Part shown: in pieces, positions 33,513-42,987 of the stretch
How the letters are laid out: each line of letters opens with the position of its first letter
Numbering within the stretch: the first letter of the stretch is position 1
DNA from: Mucilaginibacter pedocola
GTDB taxonomy: Bacteria; Bacteroidota; Bacteroidia; Sphingobacteriales; Sphingobacteriaceae
Reading direction: 5' to 3'
DNA length: 64,000 nucleotides
NCBI RefSeq assembly: GCF_002013915.1
Contig: NZ_MBTF01000014.1
Coordinates: forward strand, 1-64,000
Notes under the pieces: model-generated
Database searches by the model: none
What the model saw: the letters and a program-made list of their open reading frames with translations, nothing else
What the model was told of the DNA's origin: nothing
Program-made: the position numbers and the translations under genes

Positions 33513-34316
33513 ATGCCAATAACTCCGCCTATTGCTTCGGCTACGCCGTCGGGTGCGTTTGAGCGCCTGCTTACCATCATGAACGATCTGCGCACCAATT
33601 GCCCCTGGGATAAAAAGCAAACCATGGAGAGCCTGCGCCATCTCACCATCGAAGAAACGTACGAACTATCCGACGCTATACTTGGTGGTGATATGCCCGA
33701 GATAAAAAAAGAGCTGGGCGATATTATGCTGCACCTGGTGTTTTACGCCCGCATTGCATCAGAAACGGATGATTTTAACATCACCGGCGTGCTCAACGGT
33801 ATTTGCGATAAACTTATTAACCGTCACCCGCATATCTACAGTGATACCGAGGTGAACAATGAGGAAGATGTAAAGCGCAATTGGGAACAAATCAAATTAA
33901 AAGAAGGTAATAAATCGGTTTTGGCGGGTGTACCGGCATCGCTTCCGGCGCTGGTAAAAGCATCGCGCATACAAGAGAAAGCACGTGGCGTAGGTTTCGA
34001 TTGGGATAATAAGGGGCAGGTTTGGGCCAAGGTAGAAGAAGAACTACAAGAGTTTAAGCAGGAATTTAATGTAGACGACGATGTGGCCATTGACCATGAA
34101 AAAGCCGAAGCCGAATTTGGCGACCTGCTGTTCTCGCTCATTAACTATGCCCGCTTTATCAACATTAACCCTGAGGATGCGCTGGAGAAAACTAACCGCA
34201 AATTCATTAAGCGTTTCCAGTACCTGGAGGGTAAAGCTAAAGAACACGGTAAGCAACTACAGGACATGAACCTGGCCGAAATGGATGTTTTTTGGAACGA
34301 AGCTAAAAAGGCCTAA
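33513..34316 (+). CDS. mazG: Nucleoside triphosphate pyrophosphohydrolase
   Basis: This 267-residue enzyme hydrolyses (d)NTPs to the monophosphates. It has two MazG domains; the first shows EETYELSDAILGGDMPEIKKELGDIMLH, the EExxE...ExxD metal motif, near residue 45-75. The second repeats EEELQEF and EFGDLLFSLINYARF (about 175-215). The start is the ATG at 33513, not the TTG at 33504, because the -7 box overlaps the earlier codon. Confidence 0.93.
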   Translation: MPITPPIASATPSGAFERLLTIMNDLRTNCPWDKKQTMESLRHLTIEETYELSDAILGGDMPEIKKELGDIMLHLVFYARIASETDDFNITGVLNGICDKLINRHPHIYSDTEVNNEEDVKRNWEQIKLKEGNKSVLAGVPASLPALVKASRIQEKARGVGFDWDNKGQVWAKVEEELQEFKQEFNVDDDVAIDHEKAEAEFGDLLFSLINYARFININPEDALEKTNRKFIKRFQYLEGKAKEHGKQLQDMNLAEMDVFWNEAKKA

Positions 34317-34321
34317 AATAT

Positions 34322-34364
34322 ATAACAGGTTACAGCGTTTGTACAAAAACCGTTAACCTGTTAT
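34322..34364. repeat. 11-bp inverted repeat between mazG and the lipoprotein gene
   Basis: ataacaggtta (34322-34332) and its exact complement (34354-34364) can form a hairpin just after the mazG stop and just before the ATG at 34368. It may terminate mazG transcription or control the next gene; there is no T-run. Confidence 0.5.
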
Positions 34365-34367
34365 ACA

Positions 34368-34799
34368 ATGAAAATAAGCTTTACCTATTTAACGCCTGCG
34401 CTTGTTTTAACAATTGCATTGTTAGGTGGCTGTGCCGAAAATAAATCGGCCAATCCCGCACCCCTGCCATCCGGCACCTTCAGCGGCGAATTTAGGTTAT
34501 TGCACCGCACTCCCGGCTTCACTAATATAGATACTATAAAAGCAGCCATTCAGTTGGTATTACAAAACGGCACCACCTTTAAAGTACTTGGCGACACCAC
34601 AAACCTTCATGCAGGCAGCACCGGGCATTACAGCTTAAATGGCGGCAATCTCACTTTTCAGGACAATACCCATGGCGGTGCCAAAACGCAGCTAAACGGC
34701 ACATATAGTTACTTTTACGATGGTGGCGGCGCACTGCAAATGGTATTTAACAGTGCCGATACCCTTACCCTGCAGTACGACCTTAAGAAGGTAAACTAA
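34368..34799 (+). CDS. Lipoprotein of unknown function
   Basis: This 143-residue lipoprotein has a signal with lipobox ALLGGC (lipidated Cys about residue 22). The mature part is beta-rich with Gly/Thr-rich strands (GTFSGEFRLLH, GNLTFQDNTHGG, QLNGTYSYFYDGGGALQMVF), which could be a small beta-sandwich or lipocalin-like fold. I do not recognise the family. Confidence 0.7.
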   Translation: MKISFTYLTPALVLTIALLGGCAENKSANPAPLPSGTFSGEFRLLHRTPGFTNIDTIKAAIQLVLQNGTTFKVLGDTTNLHAGSTGHYSLNGGNLTFQDNTHGGAKTQLNGTYSYFYDGGGALQMVFNSADTLTLQYDLKKVN

Positions 34800-34943
34800 T
34801 ACACTCCCCTGATGTTATTTTAAATTACCGGCGGTAACTTTGCTGCCGGCAATAGCGTCATGTAAAAAATTTTACGGGCCTTGTAGCGTTTTGCAACTAC
34901 AGCCCGTAACACCATTAACACTTAGCAGAACTAACAGCACTTA

Positions 34944-35498
34944 ATGCATCTAACCCACCGCATTACTGAAGACGAGATAGTAAGTAAATGCAAAACAGGC
35001 AGCCTAAAATACCAGGAATTGCTATATAAGCAGTTTTATGGCTACGCCATGGGTATAAGCGTGCGCTACAGCCTTAACCAGGATGATGCATTAGAAGTTG
35101 TAAATGATGCTTTTATAAAAGTGTTTAATTATATAAATACATATAATACCGATAAGCCCTTTAGGGCCTGGCTGCGCACCATAGTGGTAAATACCGCTAT
35201 TGACAGGCGCCGAAAGGAACTAAAGCACCAGGCCAATATGGATCTGGACCATGCCGTAGGCGTAGGCAGCGACGCAAGCGCTATTGAAAGGCTGAATGCA
35301 CAGGATATTTTAAAGCTGATGAAGAAGCTGCCGCAGCTACAGCTTACCATTTTTAACATGTACGAAATTGATGGCTACAATCACGATGAAATTGGAAACA
35401 TACTAAACCTGCCGGCCAGTTCATCAAGGGTTTATTTGAGCCGGGCGAAAGAAAAATTAAGGCAGTTATTAACAACAGAAACACAAAACCATGGATGA
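34944..35498 (+). CDS. ECF-type RNA polymerase sigma factor
   Basis: This 184-residue sigma factor has region 2 at about 25-95 (YRYSLNQDDALEVVNDAFIKVFNYI, PFRAWLRTIVVNTAIDRRRKE) and region 4 at about 120-175 (LPQLQLTIFNMYEIDGYNHDEIGNILNLPASSSRVYLSRAKEKLRQLL). The next gene overlaps its end by 8 bases and carries a short N-terminal cytoplasmic segment before a membrane helix, so it is the likely anti-sigma partner. There is no separate FecR-type gene. Confidence 0.9.
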   Translation: MHLTHRITEDEIVSKCKTGSLKYQELLYKQFYGYAMGISVRYSLNQDDALEVVNDAFIKVFNYINTYNTDKPFRAWLRTIVVNTAIDRRRKELKHQANMDLDHAVGVGSDASAIERLNAQDILKLMKKLPQLQLTIFNMYEIDGYNHDEIGNILNLPASSSRVYLSRAKEKLRQLLTTETQNHG

Positions 35499-36984
35499 GC
35501 AGTTTGACGAAAGGCTGAAGAACCGCATCACGGAGGTGTTTGATAATTACGAATTCCCTCCGGCCGATGAGGCGTGGCTCGAACTCCGCAAGAAGTTCCC
35601 GGTGAAAGAGGAACGCAAAATTGCCTGGCTATGGTGGAGCAGCGCCGCAGCCGTATTGCTGGTGTTTTTAGGTGTAGGCCTGTGGTTTAACAATAAGCAA
35701 AACGCAGAAACCACTATTGCCGACAGCCATAAAACGACTATACAACAGCCTAATAAAACTAACGCTGAAACCAACAATGCCGATAGCTTAAAACCTATTG
35801 ATACGATAAGCACTAACAATGTTGCCTCTGCTTCGCCGACGCAACCTGCTGCGGGTAAAAACAAGATCACCGTACACGGATTTGATAAGGCCATAAGCCC
35901 CGCGCCCGATGCAACATCCACCGCGCCAAATAATGCTGTGGTAAACGGCAGATTAGTAAGCCCTGCACCTGCTTACGTGGCAACACAAAACAAGCAACAG
36001 GCCAAGCAAAAAGATGAGCGTATTACGCCGGATAATACAATTGCGGATGCACCTGCAAACAATGTAGCGCAGCAAAAACCAATTGTTCCGCTTGTTAAAA
36101 CGGATGCGCCCGCTACGGATAAAACTGTTGTGGTTAACAACGCAAACCAACAAGCCATTGCTGCTAACGCACAGCCTACCGTAAATAACGCCGATAACAA
36201 ACCAGTAAGCCCGGTTATAAAACAACAGCCTAAAACGATGGAGGACTTGTTTAAGCAGGAGGCCCAACAACAGGTTGCTAAGAGGAAGCCGGAAACGAAA
36301 GAGCCTAAGAAAGTAAACTTCAGCGTATACGCAGCCACCTATTTAAACTATGCCGAGGGCAGCGCTAACCAGGTTAATGCGGGTGCGGGCTTTACATCAG
36401 ATATCCGCCTGGGTAAAAAATTCAAACTATCAACCGGTGTGGCGCTGGCCCAAAACTCGTTGAGCTATGCTAATGGTGCCCCGGTTAACAGCAACAGCAG
36501 TTACGACCGTAAGGCCATGTCGGCAAGTTACAGTTTTCCATCTGCTGCAGAGGGGCTGGTGAATCCCGCAGCCTCTGTTGCCGAGCTAAAAGGATCGAGT
36601 GCGCGTTTGGTGGGGCTTGATGTACCTATCAATATTAAATATGAGTTTAACCCCGAGAAAAGCGACACCTACATTTCGGCGGGTTTAAGCTCGGGTACTT
36701 TTATTGATGAGCGTTATACTTACCACTATCAATACAACAATTACAACGCCTTGGGTAACTCTACAGCCAGCCAGCAAGACCAAACCACCACCCAAAGTTT
36801 CAACAGCTTTTATTTTGGTAAAACATTGAATCTTAGCTTTGGTACCGGCTTCCCTATCGGTAAAAACAGATTGGTGGTAGAGCCCTTCCTGAAATATCCG
36901 CTGGGTGGTATGGGTAGCCAAAGTATACAATTTGGCGCCGGTGGCCTCAACCTGAAATTCAACTTCAAATCCACCAAAAAATGA
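35491..36984 (+). CDS. Inner-membrane-anchored outer-membrane beta-barrel protein
   Basis: This 497-residue protein has an unusual layout: a short cytoplasmic part (1-43) with EAWLELRKKFP, one transmembrane helix (44-66), a long low-complexity periplasmic linker (about 67-270, rich in Asn, Gln, Thr, Ala, Pro, Lys), and a C-terminal beta-barrel (about 273-497). The barrel has alternating aromatic strands and ends LKFNFKS. It overlaps the sigma factor gene by 8 bases and is followed by another barrel gene overlapping by 4 bases. A role in surface sensing through the sigma factor is inferred. Confidence 0.8.
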   Translation: MDEQFDERLKNRITEVFDNYEFPPADEAWLELRKKFPVKEERKIAWLWWSSAAAVLLVFLGVGLWFNNKQNAETTIADSHKTTIQQPNKTNAETNNADSLKPIDTISTNNVASASPTQPAAGKNKITVHGFDKAISPAPDATSTAPNNAVVNGRLVSPAPAYVATQNKQQAKQKDERITPDNTIADAPANNVAQQKPIVPLVKTDAPATDKTVVVNNANQQAIAANAQPTVNNADNKPVSPVIKQQPKTMEDLFKQEAQQQVAKRKPETKEPKKVNFSVYAATYLNYAEGSANQVNAGAGFTSDIRLGKKFKLSTGVALAQNSLSYANGAPVNSNSSYDRKAMSASYSFPSAAEGLVNPAASVAELKGSSARLVGLDVPINIKYEFNPEKSDTYISAGLSSGTFIDERYTYHYQYNNYNALGNSTASQQDQTTTQSFNSFYFGKTLNLSFGTGFPIGKNRLVVEPFLKYPLGGMGSQSIQFGAGGLNLKFNFKSTKK

Positions 36985-37703
36985 AGAAACTTCTACTAAG
37001 TGTTGTTTGCCTTGCAATTGCTGTTGCTGCATCGGCGCAAAAATTGGAGTTGACCGCAGGTGCTTACTCTGGTTTATTCAAGTATAGCGGCGCATCTTCA
37101 GCATCTTCAGCAATGATGCTGGTGAGCAGGGGGCATTTCAATTCCGAATACACCAACAGCCCCTATGGTAATAAATTTGGCGTTGGCTATGGATTAAGCG
37201 CACAAGCACAATTAGTGAGTAAGGGTGGTTTTATAGTTGGCGTACAAACCGCTTTTGAGCAATTGAGAAGTAAGGTTGATATCAATGAAATAGTTATATA
37301 CAATCCAATTTCAAGCGGTCCGGGTAACCCTATGGCAGCAGATGGCAGCACAGCCATTAAAAATACCGTCATCAACTTAAACCCACACCTTGGTTATCGC
37401 ATCCCCATCAGCAAAATTAAGCTTGATATATTAGCCGGTACCGATATTGGTTTTATAACCGATGCCCGCGAAAAAGGCAGCGCCAAAACAGATGATGGCA
37501 CCACCTACAAAACCAATGTAGACCGCAAAACCATCAGCACCGATTTCCGCCTGCGTTTTGGACTGGCTGCACACCTCAACAAATTCAGCCTAAACGCAAG
37601 TTATGCCCACGGCTTACGCAATTACATGGAAGGCTATGTTGGTGGTACCAACGAAGCGTACAGCAGGGTTGTTAGGGTTGGTTTGGGGTATAGGTTGCTT
37701 TAG
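36981..37703 (+). CDS. Outer-membrane beta-barrel protein
   Basis: This 240-residue protein has a signal peptide (1-19, ending ASA-Q) and a beta-barrel domain with alternating strands (ELTAGAYSGLFKYSG, AQLVSKGGFIVGVQTAF, RLRFGLAAHLNKFSLNASYAHGLRNY) ending in VGLGYRLL, a typical outer-membrane C-terminus. It starts inside the end of the previous gene (overlap of 4), so it is the last gene of the sigma operon. Confidence 0.85.
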   Translation: MKKLLLSVVCLAIAVAASAQKLELTAGAYSGLFKYSGASSASSAMMLVSRGHFNSEYTNSPYGNKFGVGYGLSAQAQLVSKGGFIVGVQTAFEQLRSKVDINEIVIYNPISSGPGNPMAADGSTAIKNTVINLNPHLGYRIPISKIKLDILAGTDIGFITDAREKGSAKTDDGTTYKTNVDRKTISTDFRLRFGLAAHLNKFSLNASYAHGLRNYMEGYVGGTNEAYSRVVRVGLGYRLL

Positions 37704-37789
37704 AAATTCAAAGAAGAATTTCGAATAGTGAACTTCGAATATCCAATTCCAAAGTAGGTTTACTTCAATATTCGGTGTTCGATATTCTC

Positions 37790-39010
37790 CTACTTAAACC
37801 TTATAGCCCTCACCGGCGAAATCCGGCTTACCAGCATACTCGGCACAATCAACACCAATAAGCATACTAATAGCGTACTAATGTTAAGCAGCACCACATC
37901 GCTCAGCGTAAACTTAATGGGCACAAAGGTCATGTAATAACTCGCCGGGTCGAGTTTGAAGAAATGTGTGTATTGCTGAAAAAAGCCTAAGCCAAGTCCA
38001 AGCAGGTTACCCAATAGTAAGCCAATACCTATCAAATAAGCAGCATTATAAAGGAATATCTTTTGAATAACCCAATTACGCGCTCCCATGGCCTTGAACA
38101 TGCCTATCATGGCTGTACGCTCCAGTATCATGATCAGCAGGGCCGATATCATGTTTATTACCGCTACGGCCGTCATCAGCACCAATAGCACCACGGCGTT
38201 CACATCCAGTAAGCCAAGCCACTCGAATATAGTAGGATAATTATCAAATACGGTGTATGATTTTAGCAGGATAGGCAACTTATTGTCTATCCAATCTGCC
38301 GTGTAGTTTATCTTGTTAAAATCGTTCAGGCGTATTTCGTAGCCGCCTATTTCGCCTTTATTCCAGTCGTTAAGGCGTTTAATCAGGTTTAGGTCGCCTA
38401 TGATGAAGGTTTTATCTACCTCATCAACCCCTACATTAAAAATGCCTTTTATGGTAAGTTTACGCTTGCGCGGAGTTTCTTGTATAAAGTAGATGATTAG
38501 GTCGTCGCCTACGCGTAGTTTAAGGCGGTTGGCTGTCACCTGCGATATCAATACCTGTTTCATGGCTTCGGCACTGTCTGCAAAATTAAGCACACTGCCG
38601 CCCACTAATGATTTTTGCAGGTAGCGCCAATTGTAATGTTTATCAACTCCCTTCATCACCACGCCCTCTATCTCGTTATTGGCCTTAATAATGCCCGGCT
38701 TGGTAGCGTAGGCGTTTACGGAAGTAACGTTGGGATTGACAATTAACTTAGGTACCAGGTCAGCTTCGGGGATAAAAGATGAATTTTCGTAAGAATTATT
38801 CAGGTCAGATTTTACGATCTGTACATCGCCGGCAAAACCGCGAACCTTTTCGCGTATCTCCTGTTTAAAACCTTTAATAACGGCCAGCGAAAGTATCATT
38901 ACGCCCAGCCCCAGCATAATACCTACGATGGCTATGCGCACAATAAGTTTCGAGAACGTGCGCTTGCTTTTGAGGATAATGCGGCTTGATATAAAACGGG
39001 CGAAACTCAA
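37790..39010 (-). CDS. FtsX/LolE-type ABC transporter permease
   Basis: This 406-residue membrane protein has one N-terminal helix, a large periplasmic domain (about 60-265) and three C-terminal helices, the FtsX/MacB permease fold of the LolC/E type. Motifs: RIAIVGIMLGLGVMILSLAVIKGFKQEI near the start and VAVINMISALLIMILERTAMIGMFKAMGAR near 300. It probably moves lipoproteins or exported substrates. The start is taken as the TTG at 39010 (MSFARFISSRI); a longer TTG start at 39061 has no family support. No ATPase gene is adjacent. Confidence 0.85.
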   Translation of the reverse strand: MSFARFISSRIILKSKRTFSKLIVRIAIVGIMLGLGVMILSLAVIKGFKQEIREKVRGFAGDVQIVKSDLNNSYENSSFIPEADLVPKLIVNPNVTSVNAYATKPGIIKANNEIEGVVMKGVDKHYNWRYLQKSLVGGSVLNFADSAEAMKQVLISQVTANRLKLRVGDDLIIYFIQETPRKRKLTIKGIFNVGVDEVDKTFIIGDLNLIKRLNDWNKGEIGGYEIRLNDFNKINYTADWIDNKLPILLKSYTVFDNYPTIFEWLGLLDVNAVVLLVLMTAVAVINMISALLIMILERTAMIGMFKAMGARNWVIQKIFLYNAAYLIGIGLLLGNLLGLGLGFFQQYTHFFKLDPASYYMTFVPIKFTLSDVVLLNISTLLVCLLVLIVPSMLVSRISPVRAIRFK

Positions 39011-39096
39011 TGCTGAATGATTTTTGTACCTTCGCAAATATGCGTTTTTAAGGTTAAACAAGCCGCTTTTAAATTTGCTTTAAGTTGATAAAATTT

Positions 39097-40323
39097 ATGA
39101 TGAAGATAAAGCTATTAATACCCGCCGCCTTTATTTGCTGCCTGTTTTTCACTTGCGATAACCTGGCCCAAACCCCGCGCCAACACAAAACCGCCATAAA
39201 AGTACTCACAACCACCATTATGCCCGCTGCCGACCAGGTATCGCTTTACCTCGATTACCTGAAGGGCAAAAACATAGGCATGCTTGTAAACCAAACATCC
39301 ATCATCGGCCCCAAAAAGGTACCGCTGGTTGATAGCCTGCTGAAGCTGGGCGTTACCGTTAAAAAGATATTTGGCCCCGAGCATGGCATACGCGGCAACG
39401 CCAGTGATGGCGCAACCGTTGGCGATAGTAAAGACCCGGTAACAGGCCTGCCTGCTATATCGCTCTATGGCAAACACTTTAAACCAACTGTAGAAGACCT
39501 TAAAGGCATTAACCTCATGATATTTGATGTGCAGGATGTAGGCACACGCTTTTACACCTATATATCAACCCTGCACTATGTAATGGAGGCCTGCGCCGAA
39601 AACAATATCGAGTTGGTAATAATGGACCGCCCCAACCCCAACGGTTACTTCGTGGATGGACCAACACTTGATACAGCGTACCGCTCGTTCGTAGGTATGC
39701 ACCCCATCCCCGTTGTACATGGCATGACCATAGCCGAATACGCCCAAATGATAAACGGCGAGGGCTGGCTTAAAAACAAAGTACAGTGCAAGCTAAAGAT
39801 ATTTAAAGTGGCTAACTACACGCATGATAAACCGTATGTGCTACCCGTTAATCCCTCGCCAAACCTGAGTTCGGCACAGTCGATATTGCTGTATCCGCAT
39901 ATCTGCTTCTTCGAGGGCACCAACATCAGCCTGGGCCGTGGCACACCAGATCCATTCCAGATTTTAGGCAGCCCCTTATTAAAGGGTAAATACCCTTACA
40001 CGTTCACCCCGGTAAGCATACCCGGCGTAAGCGACAACCCGCCGCTTAAAGGGCAGCTTTGTTACGGCATTAGCTTAAAAGATTACAATACCGACACGCT
40101 GCGCCAACAGAAAAAGCTTAATTTAGCGTGGCTGATAGAATTTTATAAAGCATACCCGGATAAAGAAAAATTCTTTATCCCTTACCTCACCAGACTGGCC
40201 GGCAGCCCCATTTTACAGCAGCAAATAATTGCCGGCAAAACCGAGGATGAAATAAGGGCAAGCTGGGAGCCTGCTTTATCAAAATTCAAGGCCACGCGCA
40301 GCAAATACCTGCTTTACAAATAA
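39097..40323 (+). CDS. DUF1343/NamZ-family exo-beta-N-acetylmuramidase
   Basis: This protein of about 408 residues has an N-terminal exported signal (CCLFFTC, possibly a lipobox) and the DUF1343 domain. Blocks seen: GKNIGMLVNQTSI (about 50), KKIFGPEHGIRGNASDGATV (about 90), FDVQDVGTRFYTYISTLHYVMEA (about 145) and DRPNPNG. Founding members of the family cleave terminal N-acetylmuramic acid from peptidoglycan fragments. The start is the ATG at 39097 or 39100; a TTG at 39085 is rejected. Confidence 0.88.
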   Translation: MMKIKLLIPAAFICCLFFTCDNLAQTPRQHKTAIKVLTTTIMPAADQVSLYLDYLKGKNIGMLVNQTSIIGPKKVPLVDSLLKLGVTVKKIFGPEHGIRGNASDGATVGDSKDPVTGLPAISLYGKHFKPTVEDLKGINLMIFDVQDVGTRFYTYISTLHYVMEACAENNIELVIMDRPNPNGYFVDGPTLDTAYRSFVGMHPIPVVHGMTIAEYAQMINGEGWLKNKVQCKLKIFKVANYTHDKPYVLPVNPSPNLSSAQSILLYPHICFFEGTNISLGRGTPDPFQILGSPLLKGKYPYTFTPVSIPGVSDNPPLKGQLCYGISLKDYNTDTLRQQKKLNLAWLIEFYKAYPDKEKFFIPYLTRLAGSPILQQQIIAGKTEDEIRASWEPALSKFKATRSKYLLYK

Positions 40324-40374
40324 GGTCGGAAACCTTACTTTACTTTTTACTTAGATCTTTACACTACCGTATAT

Positions 40375-41292
40375 ATGAGAATCATTTTCATGGGCACCCC
40401 CCATTTTGCCGTTGCCTCGCTCGATGCGCTGATAAGCGCAGGTTGCAATATTGTTGCCGTTATAACGGCCCCCGATAAACCGGCAGGCCGCGGCAAAAAA
40501 GTAAGCCAGTCGGCAGTGAAAGAGTATGCCGTAGCCAACGGACTAAAAGTTTTACAGCCCGAAAAACTGAAGAACCCCGAATTTTTAGCAGAACTGGAAG
40601 CCCTAAAAGCCGACCTTCAAGTTGTAGTAGCTTTCAGGATGTTGCCCGAAGTTGTTTGGAATATGCCGCCAAAGGGTACCATCAACCTGCATGCATCGTT
40701 ACTGCCGCAATACCGAGGCGCAGCCCCTATTAACTGGGCCATCATCAATGGCGAAAAAGAAAGCGGCGTAACCACCTTTTTGCTCACGCATGAAATTGAT
40801 ACCGGGCACATCCTGTTCACCGAGAAAGTAACCCTGCATGGTACCGAAACCGCCGGCGACCTGCACGATAAATTGATGAATAAGGGCGCGGGCCTATTGG
40901 TAAAAACCGTAAAAGGCATCGAAAGCGGCCGCTACAGCCAGCACCCGCAAGAACATCTTATAGAGAATATTGAATTAAAGCATGCCCCTAAAATATTCAA
41001 GGAGGATTGCATTATAGATTTTGACAAACCGGCGCAACAGGTTTGCAACTTCATCCGCGGCCTTAGCCCCTCGCCTGCAGCATTCACAACCATAGAGGGC
41101 AAAACGTTAAAGGTATTTTACGCCACCCCAGAAATAACCGACCCGGGTCTGGATCCCGGTGCTTTCGTAACCGACAACAAAACCCACCTAAAATTTGCCG
41201 CTACTGATGGCTACGTAAGCGTAACCGACGTGCAACTGGAAGGCAAAAAGCGTATGGGTATAGAGGAGTTTTTGAGGGGGAATAAGTTTTAA
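40375..41292 (+). CDS. fmt: Methionyl-tRNA formyltransferase
   Basis: This 305-residue enzyme formylates the initiator Met-tRNA using 10-formyl-tetrahydrofolate. Its N-terminal formyltransferase domain has the MRIIFMGTPHFA start, INLHASLLPQYRGAAPI (about 102-118, the catalytic SLLPxYRG region) and DTGHILF. The C-terminal OB-like domain (about 205-305) ends EEFLRGNKF. Length is normal. Confidence 0.95.
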   Translation: MRIIFMGTPHFAVASLDALISAGCNIVAVITAPDKPAGRGKKVSQSAVKEYAVANGLKVLQPEKLKNPEFLAELEALKADLQVVVAFRMLPEVVWNMPPKGTINLHASLLPQYRGAAPINWAIINGEKESGVTTFLLTHEIDTGHILFTEKVTLHGTETAGDLHDKLMNKGAGLLVKTVKGIESGRYSQHPQEHLIENIELKHAPKIFKEDCIIDFDKPAQQVCNFIRGLSPSPAAFTTIEGKTLKVFYATPEITDPGLDPGAFVTDNKTHLKFAATDGYVSVTDVQLEGKKRMGIEEFLRGNKF

Positions 41293-41300
41293 GGAGTGTG

Positions 41301-41969
41301 ATGAAAAGGCTGGTTTTAATCATTTTGCTGTCAGCCATCGGTTGCAGCGTTTTTGCACAATCCGCCCCTGACAGCTTAATAGCCAGCCTTATAAATGCTG
41401 CCTCTCGTGAACGTGTGAACCCAAAAGCGAAATTCTATTATTTGTACAAAAAAGGGGTAAATATCGAATTTGATAAATGGGATTTTGATATCCTGCAAAA
41501 CGAAAAAGAACTTTTAAAGGATGTACCTGTACATGATTTTATAGAAGCAATTGAAAACGATACCTCATCTATTGATTGGAGCAATTACCACCTCACTAAC
41601 GCAAAATGCGTGCTGCAAAAGCCAGTTAAATATTCGTATAGCTATAAAATAACAAAAATTGTGGCTTACAAAGCTCCCGATTCTGTGGTACAGCAAATAC
41701 GGGCAGACGGATACGTTCCATTTAGGTACAAAGGCAATATGTCCAAAAAACGTTATGAGAAAGAAATGAACAAGGCGCTTGAGCGATACGAAAAAGAGAT
41801 GCCTGTTGAAGACAAAGACCTATACAGGTTTTCGAAACCCGTTTTTTCTAAAAACCGCAGATATGCCTTAATTTCCCTGAACGGGAGTGGTAGTGGTTGC
41901 CTCTATATTTTTAGATATACCGATGGCGCATGGGCGAAACTTTATAAGTTTAATTGCTGGGTGGTTTAG
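41301..41969 (+). CDS. Exported protein of unknown function
   Basis: This 222-residue protein has a signal peptide (about 1-20, cleavage at VFA-Q) and a basic, mostly helical mature domain with RYKGNMSKKRYEKEMNKALERYEKEMP, ending in a beta-rich part (YALISLNGSGSGCLYIFRY). I do not recognise the family. It starts at the ATG at 41301 with an AAGGAG just upstream, a Shine-Dalgarno-like site that is rare in this window. It follows fmt by 8 bases. Confidence 0.7.
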   Translation: MKRLVLIILLSAIGCSVFAQSAPDSLIASLINAASRERVNPKAKFYYLYKKGVNIEFDKWDFDILQNEKELLKDVPVHDFIEAIENDTSSIDWSNYHLTNAKCVLQKPVKYSYSYKITKIVAYKAPDSVVQQIRADGYVPFRYKGNMSKKRYEKEMNKALERYEKEMPVEDKDLYRFSKPVFSKNRRYALISLNGSGSGCLYIFRYTDGAWAKLYKFNCWVV

Positions 41970-42146
41970 TTTAAGCTAAGCTTTTATATGCAAACACATA
42001 TAATTAGTAGATTTTGCACCGATTATATGTAAAGGCATATAATTGGCATGAAAAAACAGACATAGCATCACGTATGTCCATGGTCGAAAATTAGTTGCAA
42101 ATCTCTCTTAAAACGAATACTCTTTTATCCCCACCATCCAAAACCT

Positions 42147-42154
42147 TACCTTTG
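42147..42154 (+). promoter_or_regulatory. -7 promoter box TACCTTTG
   Basis: This exact TAnnTTTG match is 17 bases upstream of the ATG at 42172 and probably drives the DUF3050 gene. Confidence 0.6.
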
Positions 42155-42171
42155 CCGTTTATTGTTTTGTG

Positions 42172-42963
42172 ATGACCGAAGAGAACCAGAGAATAACGCA
42201 GCTGAAAACCGAGATACAGCCCCTGCGCGATCAATTGATAGCCCACCCGCTTTACCATAATATTAATACCCTGCCCGATTTGCATGCCTTTATGCAGCAC
42301 CACATTTTTGCGGTTTGGGATTTTATGAGTTTGCTAAAAGCCCTGCAACAAAACCTTACCTGTACCACTCTACCGTGGATGCCCGTTGGTAATGCCAATA
42401 CACGTTACCTGATAAACGAGATAGTAACCGGCGAAGAAAGCGACGTTGACCATACCGGCAACCGTACCAGCCACTTCGAACTCTACCTGGCCGCTATGGA
42501 CCAGGCAGGCTGCGATGCTTCGGCGATACTTTCGTTATTTAAACAATTAAGTGTTCATGCTTCAGTAAACGATGCTTTGGCTAAAGCCGATATGCCCGTT
42601 GCGGCACGCAACTTTGTAAAGCACACATTCGATGTAATAGCGGCCAACAAAAATCACGTTACCGCAGCCGTATTCACCTTTGGCCGCGAGGACCTGATAC
42701 CCGGCATGTTCATAGAAATGGTGAAGAAACTGAACGGGCAGCTACCCGGCAAAGTAGAGATACTGCTATATTACCTTGAGCGCCATATAGAGGTAGATGG
42801 CGACCACCACTCGCACCTCGCCTACCAAATGACCGCCGAACTCTGTGGTAACGACGATACCAAATGGCAGGAAGCCACAACCGCCGTCAAGGCAGCATTG
42901 CAGGCACGTTTAGCGCTTTGGGATGGTATTTTACAAGAGATGAAAGCGGAGGTTGTGGAATAG
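42172..42963 (+). CDS. DUF3050-family heme-oxygenase-like protein
   Basis: This 263-residue protein has the DUF3050 layout, a helical fold of the heme-oxygenase-like diiron type. Conserved blocks are HPLYHNINTLPDLHAFMQHHIFAVWDFMSLLKALQ (about 24-58), VTGEESDVDHTG and SHFELYLAAM, and HHSHLAYQMTAELCG near 215, which hold His/Glu metal-ligand candidates. Function is unknown. The ATG at 42172 follows an in-frame GTG; the ATG is used. Confidence 0.8.
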   Translation: MTEENQRITQLKTEIQPLRDQLIAHPLYHNINTLPDLHAFMQHHIFAVWDFMSLLKALQQNLTCTTLPWMPVGNANTRYLINEIVTGEESDVDHTGNRTSHFELYLAAMDQAGCDASAILSLFKQLSVHASVNDALAKADMPVAARNFVKHTFDVIAANKNHVTAAVFTFGREDLIPGMFIEMVKKLNGQLPGKVEILLYYLERHIEVDGDHHSHLAYQMTAELCGNDDTKWQEATTAVKAALQARLALWDGILQEMKAEVVE

Positions 42964-42987
42964 GTATCAAATTGGTATAATTGAATT

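Noticed and set aside
34322..34364. Riboswitch before the lipoprotein gene
   Set aside because: Only a simple 11-bp hairpin is visible; no recognised aptamer architecture.
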